A stretch of 64,000 bases of DNA from JAWKZG01 sp041396125 (lineage in GTDB: Bacteria > Pseudomonadota > Gammaproteobacteria > Competibacterales > Competibacteraceae). Positions 13,028 to 23,310 of this stretch are shown in pieces. The stretch spans positions 57,191 through 121,190 of the forward strand of contig JAWKZG010000018.1 of the NCBI GenBank assembly GCA_041396125.1, written 5' to 3'. Made by a program: the position numbers and the translations under genes. The notes beneath the pieces are model-generated. The model searched no databases, was not told the DNA's origin, and worked only from the letters and a program-made list of their open reading frames with translations. Each line of letters opens with the position of its first letter. Positions within the stretch are counted from its first letter, which is position 1.

Positions 13028-13304
13028 TACCATCTCCCGCAGTGTGTCAAAAACGTGCGTGCATTGTTGAGCTACAGACAAAAATATAGGGTTGCGCGAG
13101 GTCAACCCTTTGCTATTATTTGGGCGCCGGTGACGCAGGGTAGGGAAAACGGTTATCCGCTTCCCCGTTATAAGCGCCGCTCTGCCCAGGCGTCATTGCC
13201 GCAGTACAACCCGACAGCGGGACAGGCTCGTTTTGACGGTGCTGTGTCAACTGTTCAGGTTGCTCTATTGAATACGGCATTTTATTACAAGTTACGGTAT
13301 TTTG

Positions 13305-13332
13305 TTGAGCGTTTTTCTGTTGTCACGCTCAA
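13305..13332. terminator. Hairpin followed by a T-run in the leader before the hydrolase gene
   Basis: Arms TTGAGCGT and ACGCTCAA pair around a 12-nt loop, and the plus strand continues GGTGTTTTTT. That is the shape of a Rho-independent terminator on the plus strand. No plus-strand gene lies upstream, so it might act as an attenuator for the gene at 13384 or be fortuitous. The rest of 13028-13383 shows nothing else. Confidence 0.35.
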
Positions 13333-13383
13333 GGTGTTTTTTAATGCGCGCTTTACACAACTTACGCTGTCCGCTTTTTAGTC

Positions 13384-14325
13384 ATGGCTGTTGATCCGCA
13401 AATTCAGTACGTTCTGGACCTGGTGAACAAAGCCGCTTATCCCGATTACTGGGAACTTGATCCCGTTTCGGCCCGGCGCCAGTTTGAACAGACTGCCCCG
13501 ATTCTCGATGCCCGGCCGGTTACCCTGTACCAGGTTGAAGATTTCACTATCGCCGGCCCGGCTGGCCCGTTGCCACTGCGCTGTTACACTCCGCGACCCA
13601 GCCCACAGCCGTTACCGGTATTGCTTTGGTACCACGGTGGCGGGTTCGTGATTGGTGGTCTGAACAGCTATGATGCTATCTGCCGCTGGCTGAGCAAGCA
13701 GGTCGATTGTATTGTGCTGTCGGTAGATTACCGGCTGGCCCCGGAGCATCCCTTTCCGGCAGCGGTGGACGACAGTTTCGCGGCCTTGAACTGGGCGGCC
13801 GAACATGCCGCCGATATTGGCGGCGATCCGACCCGGCTGGCTGTGGCCGGAGACAGTGCCGGCGGTAATCTGGCAGCGGTCAGCAGTCTGCTGGCGCGCG
13901 ATGCCGGCAGCCCCAAGCTGGCTTTGCAACTGCTGGTGTACCCGTGTACTGCCTCAACGCCCGATTCGGACTCGCAACAGCGTTTTGCGGAAGGCTATCT
14001 GCTCAGTCGCCAGTCGATTTTGTGGTTTTATGAACAATATCTGCGCGATCCGGCGGATCGCCTGGATTTCCGTTATGCACCCTTACTGGCTGAAAACCTC
14101 AGTGATTTACCACCGGCATTGCTGATCCTGGCCGATCACGACCCGCTGCATGATGAAGGACTGGCTTACGGAGAGCGCTTGCGGGCGGCGGGCAATCAGG
14201 TAGAGATCATCGATTACCCCGGCATGGTGCACGCCTTTTACTCTATGTCCAATGCGGTGGATGCGGCCAAAGACGCGTTGCAGCGCTCGGCGGAAGCCTT
14301 GCGGCAGGCTTTTGCCCAGCCCTGA
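13384..14325 (+). CDS. Alpha/beta hydrolase of the hormone-sensitive-lipase (HSL) family
   Basis: A 313-residue carboxylesterase/lipase-like enzyme, likely cytoplasmic as no signal peptide is seen. The oxyanion motif HGGGF is near residue 85 and the nucleophile Ser sits in GDSAGGN near 160. The acid residue lies in LADHDPLHDEG and the catalytic His in GMVHAFYSM. This is the bacterial HSL (family IV) layout, and chain length is normal. Such enzymes hydrolyse short-chain esters; the natural substrate cannot be told. It is transcribed with the next gene, 52 bp downstream, in the same direction. Confidence 0.92.
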   Translation: MAVDPQIQYVLDLVNKAAYPDYWELDPVSARRQFEQTAPILDARPVTLYQVEDFTIAGPAGPLPLRCYTPRPSPQPLPVLLWYHGGGFVIGGLNSYDAICRWLSKQVDCIVLSVDYRLAPEHPFPAAVDDSFAALNWAAEHAADIGGDPTRLAVAGDSAGGNLAAVSSLLARDAGSPKLALQLLVYPCTASTPDSDSQQRFAEGYLLSRQSILWFYEQYLRDPADRLDFRYAPLLAENLSDLPPALLILADHDPLHDEGLAYGERLRAAGNQVEIIDYPGMVHAFYSMSNAVDAAKDALQRSAEALRQAFAQP

Positions 14326-14377
14326 TTGAAACAGGTTTTATTGGAATACATTCTTAGACATACAGGAATCGACAGTT

Positions 14378-15787
14378 ATGCGCGAACGCGACGAAGCCCT
14401 CACTATCGAACAGAAAGCGCTGGCGCTGAATCTGGATGAATACAAATACGGCACGGTGGTCGAAATCGGGGCAGGTCAGGAAGTTGCCCGTCAGTTTTTC
14501 CGGGCGGGCGCGGCGGCTGGCACGATAGCGAAAACCATGTCGGCCTACGATATGAAGGTCAGTGACTCTATCTATGGTCAGGCCGGGCGCTATGTATCGC
14601 GTGAACGCCTGTTGCAAATGCTGGAGAAAGAGTTTGACCTGCTGGTGGATCGCTTGAGCAGCTCCCGGCCGCGTAACACCACGTTTTTTGCCTATGCCGC
14701 TACGGTCGCGGCCAAAAGCTATCAGCGCGAACATGAATGTCATGGCTGGATCGGGCTGCGCGTGCAGCTGCATCCGGGGGCTGCGCCGAGCGATATCATC
14801 ATGCATGTGCGGATGCTGGATAATGACAATACTGCGCAGTCCGAGGCCCTGGGTGTTCTGGGAGTGAACCTGATTTACGGGGCGTTCAATTACTGGAGCC
14901 ATCCGACTGATCTGATTGACAGCCTGAAAGACAAACTCGGCCCGGACCGTATCGAGATCGACCTGATTCATTTCAGCGGCGCGTATTTCGAGGATATCGA
15001 AAACCGACTGATGAACCTGTATCTGATTCGCAGCTGGCAGACGCGGGCTGTGATCTTTAACCCGCAGGGTGAGGTGGTAGTGCCGGGGGAACTGTTTTAT
15101 AAAAAGCCGGTACTGGTTATCCGCGGCACGTTTAACCCGGTGACCAAGGTCAATGTGGATATGATCGAATCGGGCAAGAAACAGTTCATACAGGAAAATA
15201 CGGTTGACGCCGAACGTCTGGTGTCGCTGGCTGAAATCACCATGAATTCGCCGTTCACCGGTGATACGGTCGATGATGCGGATTTTCTGGTGCGGGTGGA
15301 TTTGCTGGCGTCACTGGGTTACACGGTCATGATTTCGGACTATGTACGGTTTTTCCGGTTGCGTGCCTATCTGCGCCGTTATACCCAAAAGCAGATCGGA
15401 ATCGTACTGAGTGTGCGTGATTTCGATTATCTGTTCAACCTGAAATTTTACGAAGGTCTGGAGGGCGGTATTCTGGAGGCGTTCGGGAAATTATTCCCTG
15501 ACAAAACCAGTGTTTATGTGTATCCCTCGCGGCGGGCCGATGAAGCGGAACTGACCACCCTGGCCAGCGTTTCAGTGCCGCCCGGTCTGCAGCATTTGCT
15601 GTCGCATCTGGTGGAAAACAAGCTGCTGATTCCATTGGAAGAATACGATGAGTCTTTGCTGCAGATTGATATGGCTGAGGTGCTGAGCGATTTACACCGT
15701 GGGCGAGGGCGGTGGGAAGAGTGCGTGCCGGACATTATTGCCCAACAGATCATTGAGCGGCGCCTGTTGGGATTTGCTTCGGAGTAA
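14378..15787 (+). CDS. Conserved protein of unknown function, often labelled 'TonB-dependent receptor' or nucleotidyltransferase
   Basis: A 469-residue soluble protein with no signal peptide or membrane helix. It is rich in strongly conserved-looking blocks: YGTVVEIGAGQEVARQFF, AAGTIAKTMSAYDM, YVSRERLLQMLEKEFDLL and HECHGWIGLRVQ. From memory, near-identical blocks occur in a widely distributed protein found in many bacteria whose database names are unreliable: it has no beta-barrel, so the receptor name must be wrong. Its function is unknown. The motif VIRGTFNPVTKVNVDMIESG lies mid-protein. It follows the hydrolase closely and ends at a perfect inverted repeat that may terminate transcription. 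Confidence 0.85.
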   Translation: MRERDEALTIEQKALALNLDEYKYGTVVEIGAGQEVARQFFRAGAAAGTIAKTMSAYDMKVSDSIYGQAGRYVSRERLLQMLEKEFDLLVDRLSSSRPRNTTFFAYAATVAAKSYQREHECHGWIGLRVQLHPGAAPSDIIMHVRMLDNDNTAQSEALGVLGVNLIYGAFNYWSHPTDLIDSLKDKLGPDRIEIDLIHFSGAYFEDIENRLMNLYLIRSWQTRAVIFNPQGEVVVPGELFYKKPVLVIRGTFNPVTKVNVDMIESGKKQFIQENTVDAERLVSLAEITMNSPFTGDTVDDADFLVRVDLLASLGYTVMISDYVRFFRLRAYLRRYTQKQIGIVLSVRDFDYLFNLKFYEGLEGGILEAFGKLFPDKTSVYVYPSRRADEAELTTLASVSVPPGLQHLLSHLVENKLLIPLEEYDESLLQIDMAEVLSDLHRGRGRWEECVPDIIAQQIIERRLLGFASE

Positions 15788-15804
15788 ATGCCGCTCAGAG
15801 TCTG

Positions 15805-15854
15805 TTGCAAAAATATCATCCCAGATATTTTTGCAATCGAAAATTTTTATTTTC
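15805..15854. repeat. Palindromic repeat (family copy 1) between convergent genes
   Basis: A perfect 13-bp inverted repeat, TTGCAAAAATATC / GATATTTTTGCAA with a 6-nt loop, fills 15805-15836. A second palindrome, GAAAAT-tttt-ATTTTC, follows at 15839-15854. Similar CAAAAATA...TATTTTTG modules recur at 22870, 31329, 44561 and 50310. Lying between convergent genes it could work as a bidirectional terminator. Confidence 0.7.
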
Positions 15855-18031
15855 TCAGTTTTGGAACGATGCGGCGGCATCTGCAGGCAGGCAGTAAACC
15901 TGATCACGGCCCTGTTTTTTGGCGGTGTAGCAGGCGGTGTCCGCTGCGTTAAGCAATGATTCGATGTTGTTGAACGCCGCGCTGACTTCGACCACACCAA
16001 TACTGGCACCGATCTGAAAGTGCTGCTCTTGCCAGTTGAACGTGTAAACGCGCAAGCGGGCGAGGATATTTTCCGCAATCTCCAAACCTTTGGCGAGCGG
16101 GCAATTGTCGAGTAGCAGGCCGAATTCATCGCCGCCCAACCGGGATAAGGTGTCACGATCGCGAAACAAGGGCCAGAGAATGTCTTTCAAGGCGCGCAAC
16201 AGCTGATCACCGGCAGCGTGCCCGGCGGTGTCATTCACGATTTTAAAGTGATCCAGATCCATAAAGCAGAGCACATGCTGTGTGCCGTACTGTTTGACGC
16301 TGTCCAGAGTGTGTTGCAGACGCCGCTCGAATTCACGCCGATTGATAAGCCCGGTGAGCGGGTCATGCGTGGCGTCATACTTCAGCTGCTGGCGCATCTG
16401 CCGGGTTTCGGTCACATCACGAAAGATCAGTACAGCGCCTACAATGACACCATCCTGCGACCGGATCGGTGCTGCTGAATCCTCAATAGCGTACTCCCGA
16501 CCCTGCCGATCAATCAGCACGGTGTCACCTATCAACTCAACCGCCTGACCTGATGCCAGGCAGTCGCTGATCGGATTAATAAACTGTAGCCGATCATGCT
16601 CCCGGACCAGTTTCAGCACGGTGTTGACAGGGCGGCCGGTCGCTTCTTCCTGTTTCCAGCCGGTCAGCTTTTCTGCGCTCGGATTTAAAAACTGGATGAC
16701 ACCCTGCGTATCGGTGGTAATCACCGCATCACCAATGGCGCGCAGCGTAATCTGGGCCATTTCTTTTTCCGCGAACAGGGCGGCTTCGGTCTGCTTCAGT
16801 GTGCTGATGTCTTCGGCAATGCCAATGATCCGATAGCAGTGCCCGTTGCTGTCGAGTAAAGGATAAGTGCGATCCTTGATCCAGCGCAGTGTGCCATCAG
16901 GACGTTCAATACGATAGGTAAGGTTAACCGCCTGTCCTTGCAGCTTGCGCTCGAAATCTGCCTGTACGAGCGCCCGGTCAGCGCTGTAAACCGTATCCAG
17001 CAGGGGGTCCGGGGTGCGATAAAAATCGGTGCTCGGACGGCCCCATATTTTCTCGTAACCCGGGCTGATATAGACGATGGAAGGCCCCTGGGGTTCTGCG
17101 ATATAAAATACTTCGTCGATAGTTTCGGCAATTTGCCGGAAGCGCTCCTCGCTGACACGCAAGGCCTGTTCAGTGCGTTTGCGATCATTAATATCACGCC
17201 CAACCGACTGAATTTCCAGCAGCATGCCCTGCTCATTGAAAATACCGCGACTGACCCAGTGAAACCAGCGTGTTTTACCTTGCGTATCGAGCAATCGGGC
17301 TTCACCGTTGACCAGCGGATTGCCCGGACTGAGCCGACCGAGTCTGCGCAGTGTTTTTGCTGCATCGTCTGCTGCCAGTGAATCTATGAAGCGGGTACCG
17401 ACCAGAGCCGCTGCCGGTTTGCCAAAAAACGCCGCATAGGCCGAATTGACAAACAAGAGCGTAGTATCCGGTTGGAAGCGGCAGACTAAATCAGTTTGTG
17501 TTTCAATCAGTGCCCGATAGCGCTCTTCCGCAGCTTGCAGGGCACACTCGCTTTGCCAGCGGTTATATTCAGCCCCGACTCGCTGGCTGACCAGGCGAAA
17601 AAAACACGGGATTGCGGATCATCAGCGCCGGGGCGGTTATTGAGTGCAAAAACATGTCCGGCGGGCTTACCTGCAGTGTCACAAAATAACTCACCGCGGT
17701 AACACTTGGCACCCAGTCGGGTAAGATCGGCGTCCTGCGGGAACCGCTCATCGACATGGTCCGGGAAATGGATATGGGTATCGGAGCTACGTGAGCCATA
17801 GACGACTTCGCAGGGAGTGCCCTGCAGATCGAACTCGAAAGGCTGGCCCAGGGCATCACCATCCCAGAATGCTAACACCTTGATACGATTGCTATCAGGC
17901 TGCAATAAACCGACACCAGCCCAGCGACAGCCCAGCGTTTTGGCCAATGCCTCGACAGCAACATTAAAGAATGCTGGACCAGTGGCATGGCTTTGAGCCA
18001 GAAGTTCTAAGGCGGTTTCACGTGTCAGCAC
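15855..18031 (-). CDS. GAF-PAS-PAS-PAS-GGDEF diguanylate cyclase, one frameshift
   Basis: About 725 residues when one missing base is restored in the run of seven A (plus strand) near 17597-17603. The first part (18031 to about 17600) is a GAF-like sensor, and three PAS-type segments follow. The final GGDEF domain has the active motif SRLGGDEFGLLL and the usual FMDLDHFKIVND. No EAL domain is present. It should make cyclic di-GMP in response to a cytoplasmic signal, as no transmembrane helices are seen. Restoring one base gives the smooth junction RVFFFRLVSQRVGAEY, so the gene is likely intact in the organism. Confidence 0.9.
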
Positions 18032-18123
18032 AGTCAGGTAACAGATAAAGTTAAAAATATATAAATAATATTATTAATATTTAGCAAAATTCATGCCAAT
18101 TTTTATGTTCTGATTTCTATCGC

Positions 18124-19890
18124 TCAAGCTGCTGGTGCTTGCTGTTCCTGTAACTGCCAGGAACGCCGGTAAAGCTCGCACTGTTCGATGAGTTCATTAT
18201 GCTTGCCTTGTGCTATTAACTGTCCCTGTTCCAGTACGATAATTCGGTCAGCCTGCTCCAGCGCGGATACCCGATGCGAAACAATAAGCAGCGAGCGGGC
18301 GTGCTGAAAACGATAAATCTGATCGATCAGAAAACGCTCGGTTTCATGATCTACTGCTGATAGCACATCGTCCAGGATGAGTAGGTCACAAGGCGTCAGC
18401 AAAGCCCGCGCCAGCGCCAGACGCTGCTTCTGGCCACCGGAAAGATTAATGCCTTTCTCGCCTGCCAGCGTATCCAGACCTGCCGGGAAACGTTGCAGGT
18501 CCTCTTGCAAGGCAGCTGCGTGTAGCGCTTCCAGGGCCTGCTGCTGAGTCAGATCCGGTCGAGCCAGGCGCAGATTTTCACGAATCGTGGCGGAAAATAA
18601 AAAGGGTGTCTGGCTGACCGTTACAATGTGCTGGCGCAGGCGATCCCGGCTGATTCGTGTGCTGTCTATACCATCCAGAAATATCGTAGCTGCTGCAGGT
18701 TGCAGATAACCATTCAGACAATTGACCAGGGTGGATTTGCCGCTGCCAATCGGGCCGAATACACCGACGATTTCCCCCGGCTTGATAGCTAATGAAATGT
18801 GCTGTAATACCTGCTGCTCCGGTGCTTCCGGGTAGGCATAACTCAGGGAACGGACTTCCAGTCCCTTTTGCAGAGTTGCAGGCAGGGCGTTTTGCGCCGC
18901 CGGGTCTGGTGGTGGCAGACTGGGTTTGGTCAGCAGTACGGTTTCCAGGCTTTCCAGGGCGGTCATACCGCGTTGCAGTACAAACAGCATGAAACTCATG
19001 CCGGTTAGCGGTGGTAACAGCATGGACAGGTACAACAGATAAGCCGTCAGTTCGCCGACGGTCAGTTCGGCGCGCACGATCATGAGGCCGCCGACCAGTA
19101 CTACCAGGACTTTCAGCGCGTTAAGTACATGCAGCATCAGGGGTAAAAAATACGCCCGCAGCCGGGAAATATTCAGTGCCAGATCGCGGATGTGAGCACT
19201 CAGAATGCCAAACCGGCGTTCGGGCCAGTCCAGCGCCTGATAGGTACGCAGCACTTCCAGGCCGTTATAGGATTCCAGTGTGAAATCGGAAATGGACTGC
19301 AACGCCTGCATCTGCTGTTGCTGCAACAGCCGCAGCTTGCCGATAGCCAGTTGCAGTATCACGAAAGTAATCACGATGGGTCCGGCGATCAGAGCGGTCA
19401 GCAGCGGCGACAGCAGATACATCCGATACGGTGCCAGCGACAGCATCGCAATGCTATTGCACAATTGCAGCAGGCCAAAGCCCATCAGCATGCGTACGCC
19501 GTTGATATCGTTATTAAGCCGGGAGATCAGCGCACCGGTCGTGTTGGTACGAAAAAAATCGCGTTGCAGGGTGGTGAGATGGGCCAGCAAGCGGTTCTTG
19601 AGGTCGAATTCCACCCGCCGGCCCGGCATAAAGAATAACAACCGCGACGCGGTGCGGGTAATGATAATGGCCAGTGCAAATCCCAAGATCCACGTTACCC
19701 GATTGAGAAACACCTGCTCACCACCGCTCTGGCGCAGGCTGTCGATAGCCTGTTCCAGATACAGCGGGATGGTCAGTGTCATCCACAGGGTAGCGATGAC
19801 CATAGTGCTGCCGAGCACATACGCGCCTTTGTGCTCCAGCAGCAGGTGCCACAAGAACCGGTAACGCTGCCGGGTGTTGCTGGATTCCAC
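18124..19890 (-). CDS. ABC transporter, fused permease-ATPase (MdlA/MsbA-like exporter)
   Basis: A 588-residue half-transporter. The N-terminal 300 residues hold about six membrane helices of the ABC type 1 exporter fold. The ATPase follows with Walker A GPIGSGKST, signature LSGGQKQR, Walker B LLILDDVLSAVD and the switch His in IVSHRVS. Half-transporters act as dimers, either with themselves or with a partner. No second half-transporter lies next to it, so a homodimer is likely. It most resembles the MdlA group of multidrug-like exporters; the substrate is unknown. Confidence 0.92.
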   Translation of the reverse strand: MESSNTRQRYRFLWHLLLEHKGAYVLGSTMVIATLWMTLTIPLYLEQAIDSLRQSGGEQVFLNRVTWILGFALAIIITRTASRLLFFMPGRRVEFDLKNRLLAHLTTLQRDFFRTNTTGALISRLNNDINGVRMLMGFGLLQLCNSIAMLSLAPYRMYLLSPLLTALIAGPIVITFVILQLAIGKLRLLQQQQMQALQSISDFTLESYNGLEVLRTYQALDWPERRFGILSAHIRDLALNISRLRAYFLPLMLHVLNALKVLVVLVGGLMIVRAELTVGELTAYLLYLSMLLPPLTGMSFMLFVLQRGMTALESLETVLLTKPSLPPPDPAAQNALPATLQKGLEVRSLSYAYPEAPEQQVLQHISLAIKPGEIVGVFGPIGSGKSTLVNCLNGYLQPAAATIFLDGIDSTRISRDRLRQHIVTVSQTPFLFSATIRENLRLARPDLTQQQALEALHAAALQEDLQRFPAGLDTLAGEKGINLSGGQKQRLALARALLTPCDLLILDDVLSAVDHETERFLIDQIYRFQHARSLLIVSHRVSALEQADRIIVLEQGQLIAQGKHNELIEQCELYRRSWQLQEQQAPAA

Positions 19891-19923
19891 TAGTTATGGC
19901 CAATCACTGGGTTTTGCAAGCCA

Positions 19924-20703
19924 TCAGGCTTTATACGACGGGTCGAGCGCGTCGATTTTACGCAGCAGCGCATTGAACACCATCCGGTCAGTCGGCGTGG
20001 CCCCCGGCGGCGTCTCGCGATCACCCTCTTGTGAATTTCTGACCGCTTCGGGGCTGACCGCGATGACTGGCGCACCGCTGGCATGCGAGGCCAGCTGTAC
20101 TTCGCAAGCCCGCTGTAAACTCCAGAGCCGCATAAAGGCCTCGCTGACCGTGCGTCCGACCGTTAGCGGACCATGATTGCGCAGCAGCATAATGTTTTTA
20201 TCACCGAGACTGGCAACCAGACGTTCCTGCTCCTGCGGGTAAACGGTCAGACCTTCAAAGTCGTGGTACGCAACTTCGCCATGCAGAAAGGCCGAATAGA
20301 AGTTGTCTGTGCGCAAACCGTCCTGCTGACAGGCGACCGCCATCGTTGCAGTAGTGTGGGTGTGCATCACGCAATGAGCATCTTCACGGTGCGCGTGAAT
20401 AGCGCTGTGGATGATAAAACCGGCCGGGTTGATGGGATAATTCGAGGGCTCGACATGATTCCCGTCCAGGTCGATTTTGACCAGGTTGGACGCCGTGACC
20501 TCGTTGTACCAGAGGCCATAAGGATTGATCAGAAAGTGGTGTTCCGGACCCGGTATCCGCAGGCTGATATGGTTAAAGATCAATTCGGTCCAGCCCAGAT
20601 AATCGAAAATCCGGTAGCAGGCGGCCAGTTCCGTGCGCAGTTGCCATTCTTCGGCGCTGTACTGCGCTGGCCGCGGGTTCGATATGCCAACACTTTGCGT
20701 CAT
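19924..20703 (-). CDS. Class II aldolase/adducin family protein
   Basis: A 259-residue protein of the zinc-dependent class II aldolase family, the fold of fuculose-phosphate aldolase. The metal-binding HTHTTAT near residue 115 and a later His in LLRNHGPLTVG are present. An acidic residue in the N-terminal half would complete the site. Family members in this size class, often beside unrelated genes, have unclear substrates. The ATG is preceded by GGGAG at 9 nt. It lies 33 bp upstream of the ABC exporter in the same direction, so the two may be co-transcribed. Confidence 0.9.
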   Translation of the reverse strand: MTQSVGISNPRPAQYSAEEWQLRTELAACYRIFDYLGWTELIFNHISLRIPGPEHHFLINPYGLWYNEVTASNLVKIDLDGNHVEPSNYPINPAGFIIHSAIHAHREDAHCVMHTHTTATMAVACQQDGLRTDNFYSAFLHGEVAYHDFEGLTVYPQEQERLVASLGDKNIMLLRNHGPLTVGRTVSEAFMRLWSLQRACEVQLASHASGAPVIAVSPEAVRNSQEGDRETPPGATPTDRMVFNALLRKIDALDPSYKA

Positions 20704-20809
20704 GATGCTGTTCTCCCAAGTATAAAAAACATAAGCTGATTATAGCCTAGCCCGCTCCTGGCTGAGTTGGTTATGCTAGTTGATTCCTGTTGCAGTGATG
20801 CCTTTAGCG

Positions 20810-21831
20810 ATGAAAAAACGTATCTGTATTCTATACACCGGCGGCACCCTGGGGATGCGTCAGACCGCGCAGGGTTATGTGCCCGAAGAGCAGCTGGACA
20901 AACTGCTGGCCGAAACCCTGCCGAGCGCCCGTTATGAAGCCCTGCCAGCCTATGAACTGATGAATATGCCGCGGCGTATCGACAGTGCCAATATCCAGCC
21001 GGCGGACTGGCGGGCCATTGCGCAGACAATTCAGACCTGTTATCCGCACTTCGATGGTTTTATCGTGCTGCATGGCACCGATACCATGGCGTATACCGCT
21101 TCAGCGCTGTCGTTCATGCTGCGAGGTTTGACCAAGCCGGTTATTTTGACCGGTTCCCAGATTCCGCTGCGACAGATGCGTAACGATGCCCAGAATAATC
21201 TGATGACCGCGCTGATGCTGGCGGCCGAGCATCCGCTGCCGGAAGTTATGCTGTATTTCAATGGCCATTTGCTGCGTGGCAACCGCAGTGCAAAAATCTC
21301 GGCTGATGGTTTTGACGCCTTTGCGTCGCCTAATTATCCGGCTTTAGGCACCGTTGGCATCAGAATCGAAATCGATCCCAATGTGCCGCAGCAAGCGGTC
21401 GAACCAGAGAACTTCCAGTTGCCCGATTATCCGGCGGTGCTGTCGTTATCCTGCGCCTGTTTCCGGGACTCAGCCCGGACTGGTTGCGGGCTTGTCTGCA
21501 GACATCGGTACGCGGCGTGATCATGCAGGCTTATGGGGTCGGTAATGCGCCGGTTGCCAGTGCCGGTTTTCTGCAGGTGCTGGAGCAGGCGCGACAACAG
21601 GGCATCCTGATTGTCAGTGTCAGCCAGTGCCTGGAAGGTACGGTCGATCTGCAGGCTTATGCCACCGGCTCGGCGCTGGCGGAGCGGGGCGTTATCAGTG
21701 GTCTCGATATGACCACCGAGGCTGCTTTTTGCAAATTAAATCATTTACTCGCACTTGGCCTGACAGCAGATGATATCCGCACGCAAATGACACAGAATTT
21801 ATGCGGTGAATGCACGCCCAGCATGTCGTAG
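20810..21831 (+). CDS. ansA: Type I L-asparaginase AnsA, one frameshift
   Basis: The cytoplasmic asparaginase, about 340 residues once a single missing base near 21441-21450 is restored. The nucleophilic Thr lies in LYTGGTLGMRQ. The second catalytic Thr and Asp are in HGTDTMAYTASALSFML and the Lys region in QMRNDAQNNL. The break falls between the two domains. The second frame resumes with VILRLFPGLSPDWLRA, the usual start of the C-terminal domain, and runs to the end. I prefer the ATG at 20810 (KKRICILYTGG) over an ATG 12 bp upstream; neither has a strong ribosome-binding site. Confidence 0.88.
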
Positions 21832-21860
21832 TTCGAGGTGTCGTAGTTTTGAACAGCTTC

Positions 21861-21968
21861 TTACACTTTGGCTGCAATCAACTCGATTTCGATCTGCAAT
21901 TCAGGTGCAGCCAGACCCGCAATAATCAATAATGCATTGGATTGCCGATTGTGGGCGATAACCGTGCC
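21861..21968 (-). pseudogene. C-terminal fragment of a RidA/YjgF-family protein
   Basis: Thirty-five codons without a start end in ALLIIAGLAAPELQIEIELIAAKV-type sequence (positions 21861-21938), which matches the conserved end of Rid-family proteins (enamine/imine deaminase fold). A stop codon two codons upstream closes the frame. The remainder of the gene is absent, replaced by the DMT transporter, whose stop lies 3 bp away. This is a junction scar of a past rearrangement. Confidence 0.5.
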
Positions 21969-21971
21969 ATT

Positions 21972-22832
21972 TTAACTGTGGCGCGCTTCCCGGTAAAAAA
22001 TATACAGGCCGCTGCCAATCAGCAAGGCTGAACCTGGCCAGACCCAAAAACCGGGTATATCGCCCCAGATCAGAACCCCATATAAGGTACCCCAGACAAT
22101 CGACAAATATTTAAACGGTGCGACCAAGAAGCTTCGGCCAGACGAAAGGTTTCGATCAGCAAAAAATGAGCGCTGGCAACGACTATGCTGGCCAGGGCGA
22201 GCAGCGAAATATCGATCTCACGCAAGGGTTGCCAACCCATCGGCAGTGTGCACAAGCCTGCCAGCGTAACGATTAAGGTCGTGAAGCTCAGTGTTGCAAA
22301 ACTGGATTCAGTGAGGCTCATTTTGCGCGTGATAATATCGCGTAACGCACCTCGAAACTGGCACTCAGGGGCAGGAGAACCGCCCAATTGAGTGCACCGC
22401 TTGAGGGCGGAGCATAATCAATACGCCGCAGAAGCCGACGGCAACGGCTGACCAACGCCGCCAGCCGACCCGTTCCCGAAGTAACAGCGCCGCCAGCAGT
22501 GTGACAAATAAAGGCCCGGCGAACGCAATCGCAATCGCCTCTGCCAGCGGCATGTAACGCAAACCCGTGATAAACGCGAAAGTCGATGCCACGGTAAGCA
22601 AAGCTCGGGCAATCTGAGCCGGAAAATTGATGATCCGAAGCCGGGCCCGATGGCCCAGGTGCCAGGCCAGCAGAGCCATCAGGCTCAGCGCAAAACAGCC
22701 GCGCACAAAAAGAATCTGTCCAATCGGTAGATCGGTCGCCAGCCATTTCAGCAACGCATCATTAAGCGAAAGCAGCGCACTGCCCGCGATCATGCAGGCA
22801 ATGCCTTGCAGGGATGAGGTGAGTAAAGCCAC
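21972..22832 (-). pseudogene. DMT-superfamily (EamA) transporter broken by three frameshifts
   Basis: Pieces in successive frames rebuild a ten-helix EamA permease of about 285 residues. In order they are: helices 1-5 (22832 to about 22400), a short piece SSGALNWAVLLPLSAS, a third piece with RGALRDIITRKMSLTESS and helices 7-8, and a final piece ASW-VAPFKYLSIVWGTLYG to the stop at 21972. Each change of frame equals the loss of one base; the last one fits GGG read as GG. EamA members move small metabolites across the inner membrane. Because the losses are all of one type, the gene may be intact in the organism, but as written it is broken. Confidence 0.75.
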
Positions 22833-22869
22833 TGCAGGGCCAGTAAGCTATCGAATCAAGAATATTTCT

Positions 22870-22916
22870 ATTTTCGATTGCAAAAATGTCTGGCTGGTAT
22901 TTTTGAAACAGACTTT
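22870..22916. repeat. Palindromic repeat family copy 2
   Basis: ATTTTCGATTG precedes CAAAAAT and, after 12 bases, ATTTTTG followed by AAACAGACTT. It matches copy 1 (reverse complement of 15805-15854) and copies near 31329, 44561 and 50310. It lies just upstream of the DMT transporter start. Confidence 0.65.
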
Positions 22917-23310
22917 CACGGTGTGCATGCTGGGGCCTCCGGGGTGAACGGGTCAATGATCCCTGTGATTCTGGAAGAACGCGGCCCGCAAGTCACCAAA
23001 CAATCATCATGAAACGTCAGGTGATCCGTTTGTTCAGGCCTGTTGCTGTTGCTTTGCCGGATACGGTAAAGCAAGTTGATAGTATTGTCATGGGCTGAGT
23101 ATGGTTGATGGCCCCCGTTGGGACACCTGGAACAGTGGCTTCGAGCGTGTGGACGTGACGAAAGATTTTATAAACCAACAGGAGCAACCCGCTGGCCAGT
23201 CACGCAGGCTGGGATTTCACTTCGCGTCTTCACCAGCCTGCGATCTGGCCTAGGCGGGTTGTGCCGTGGCCGTTTATTCCGCCGCGCTGTCGGTTGTCCC
23301 CGCTGCAGCG
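22917..23310. other. Intergenic stretch without a supported gene
   Basis: A 50-codon ORF at 23101-23253 opens with ATG but has no convincing ribosome-binding site and no family I recognise. Nothing else stands out. Confidence 0.5.

Noticed and set aside
23101..23253. 50-codon ORF as a gene
   Set aside because: No ribosome-binding site, no signal or family features, and it lies alone.
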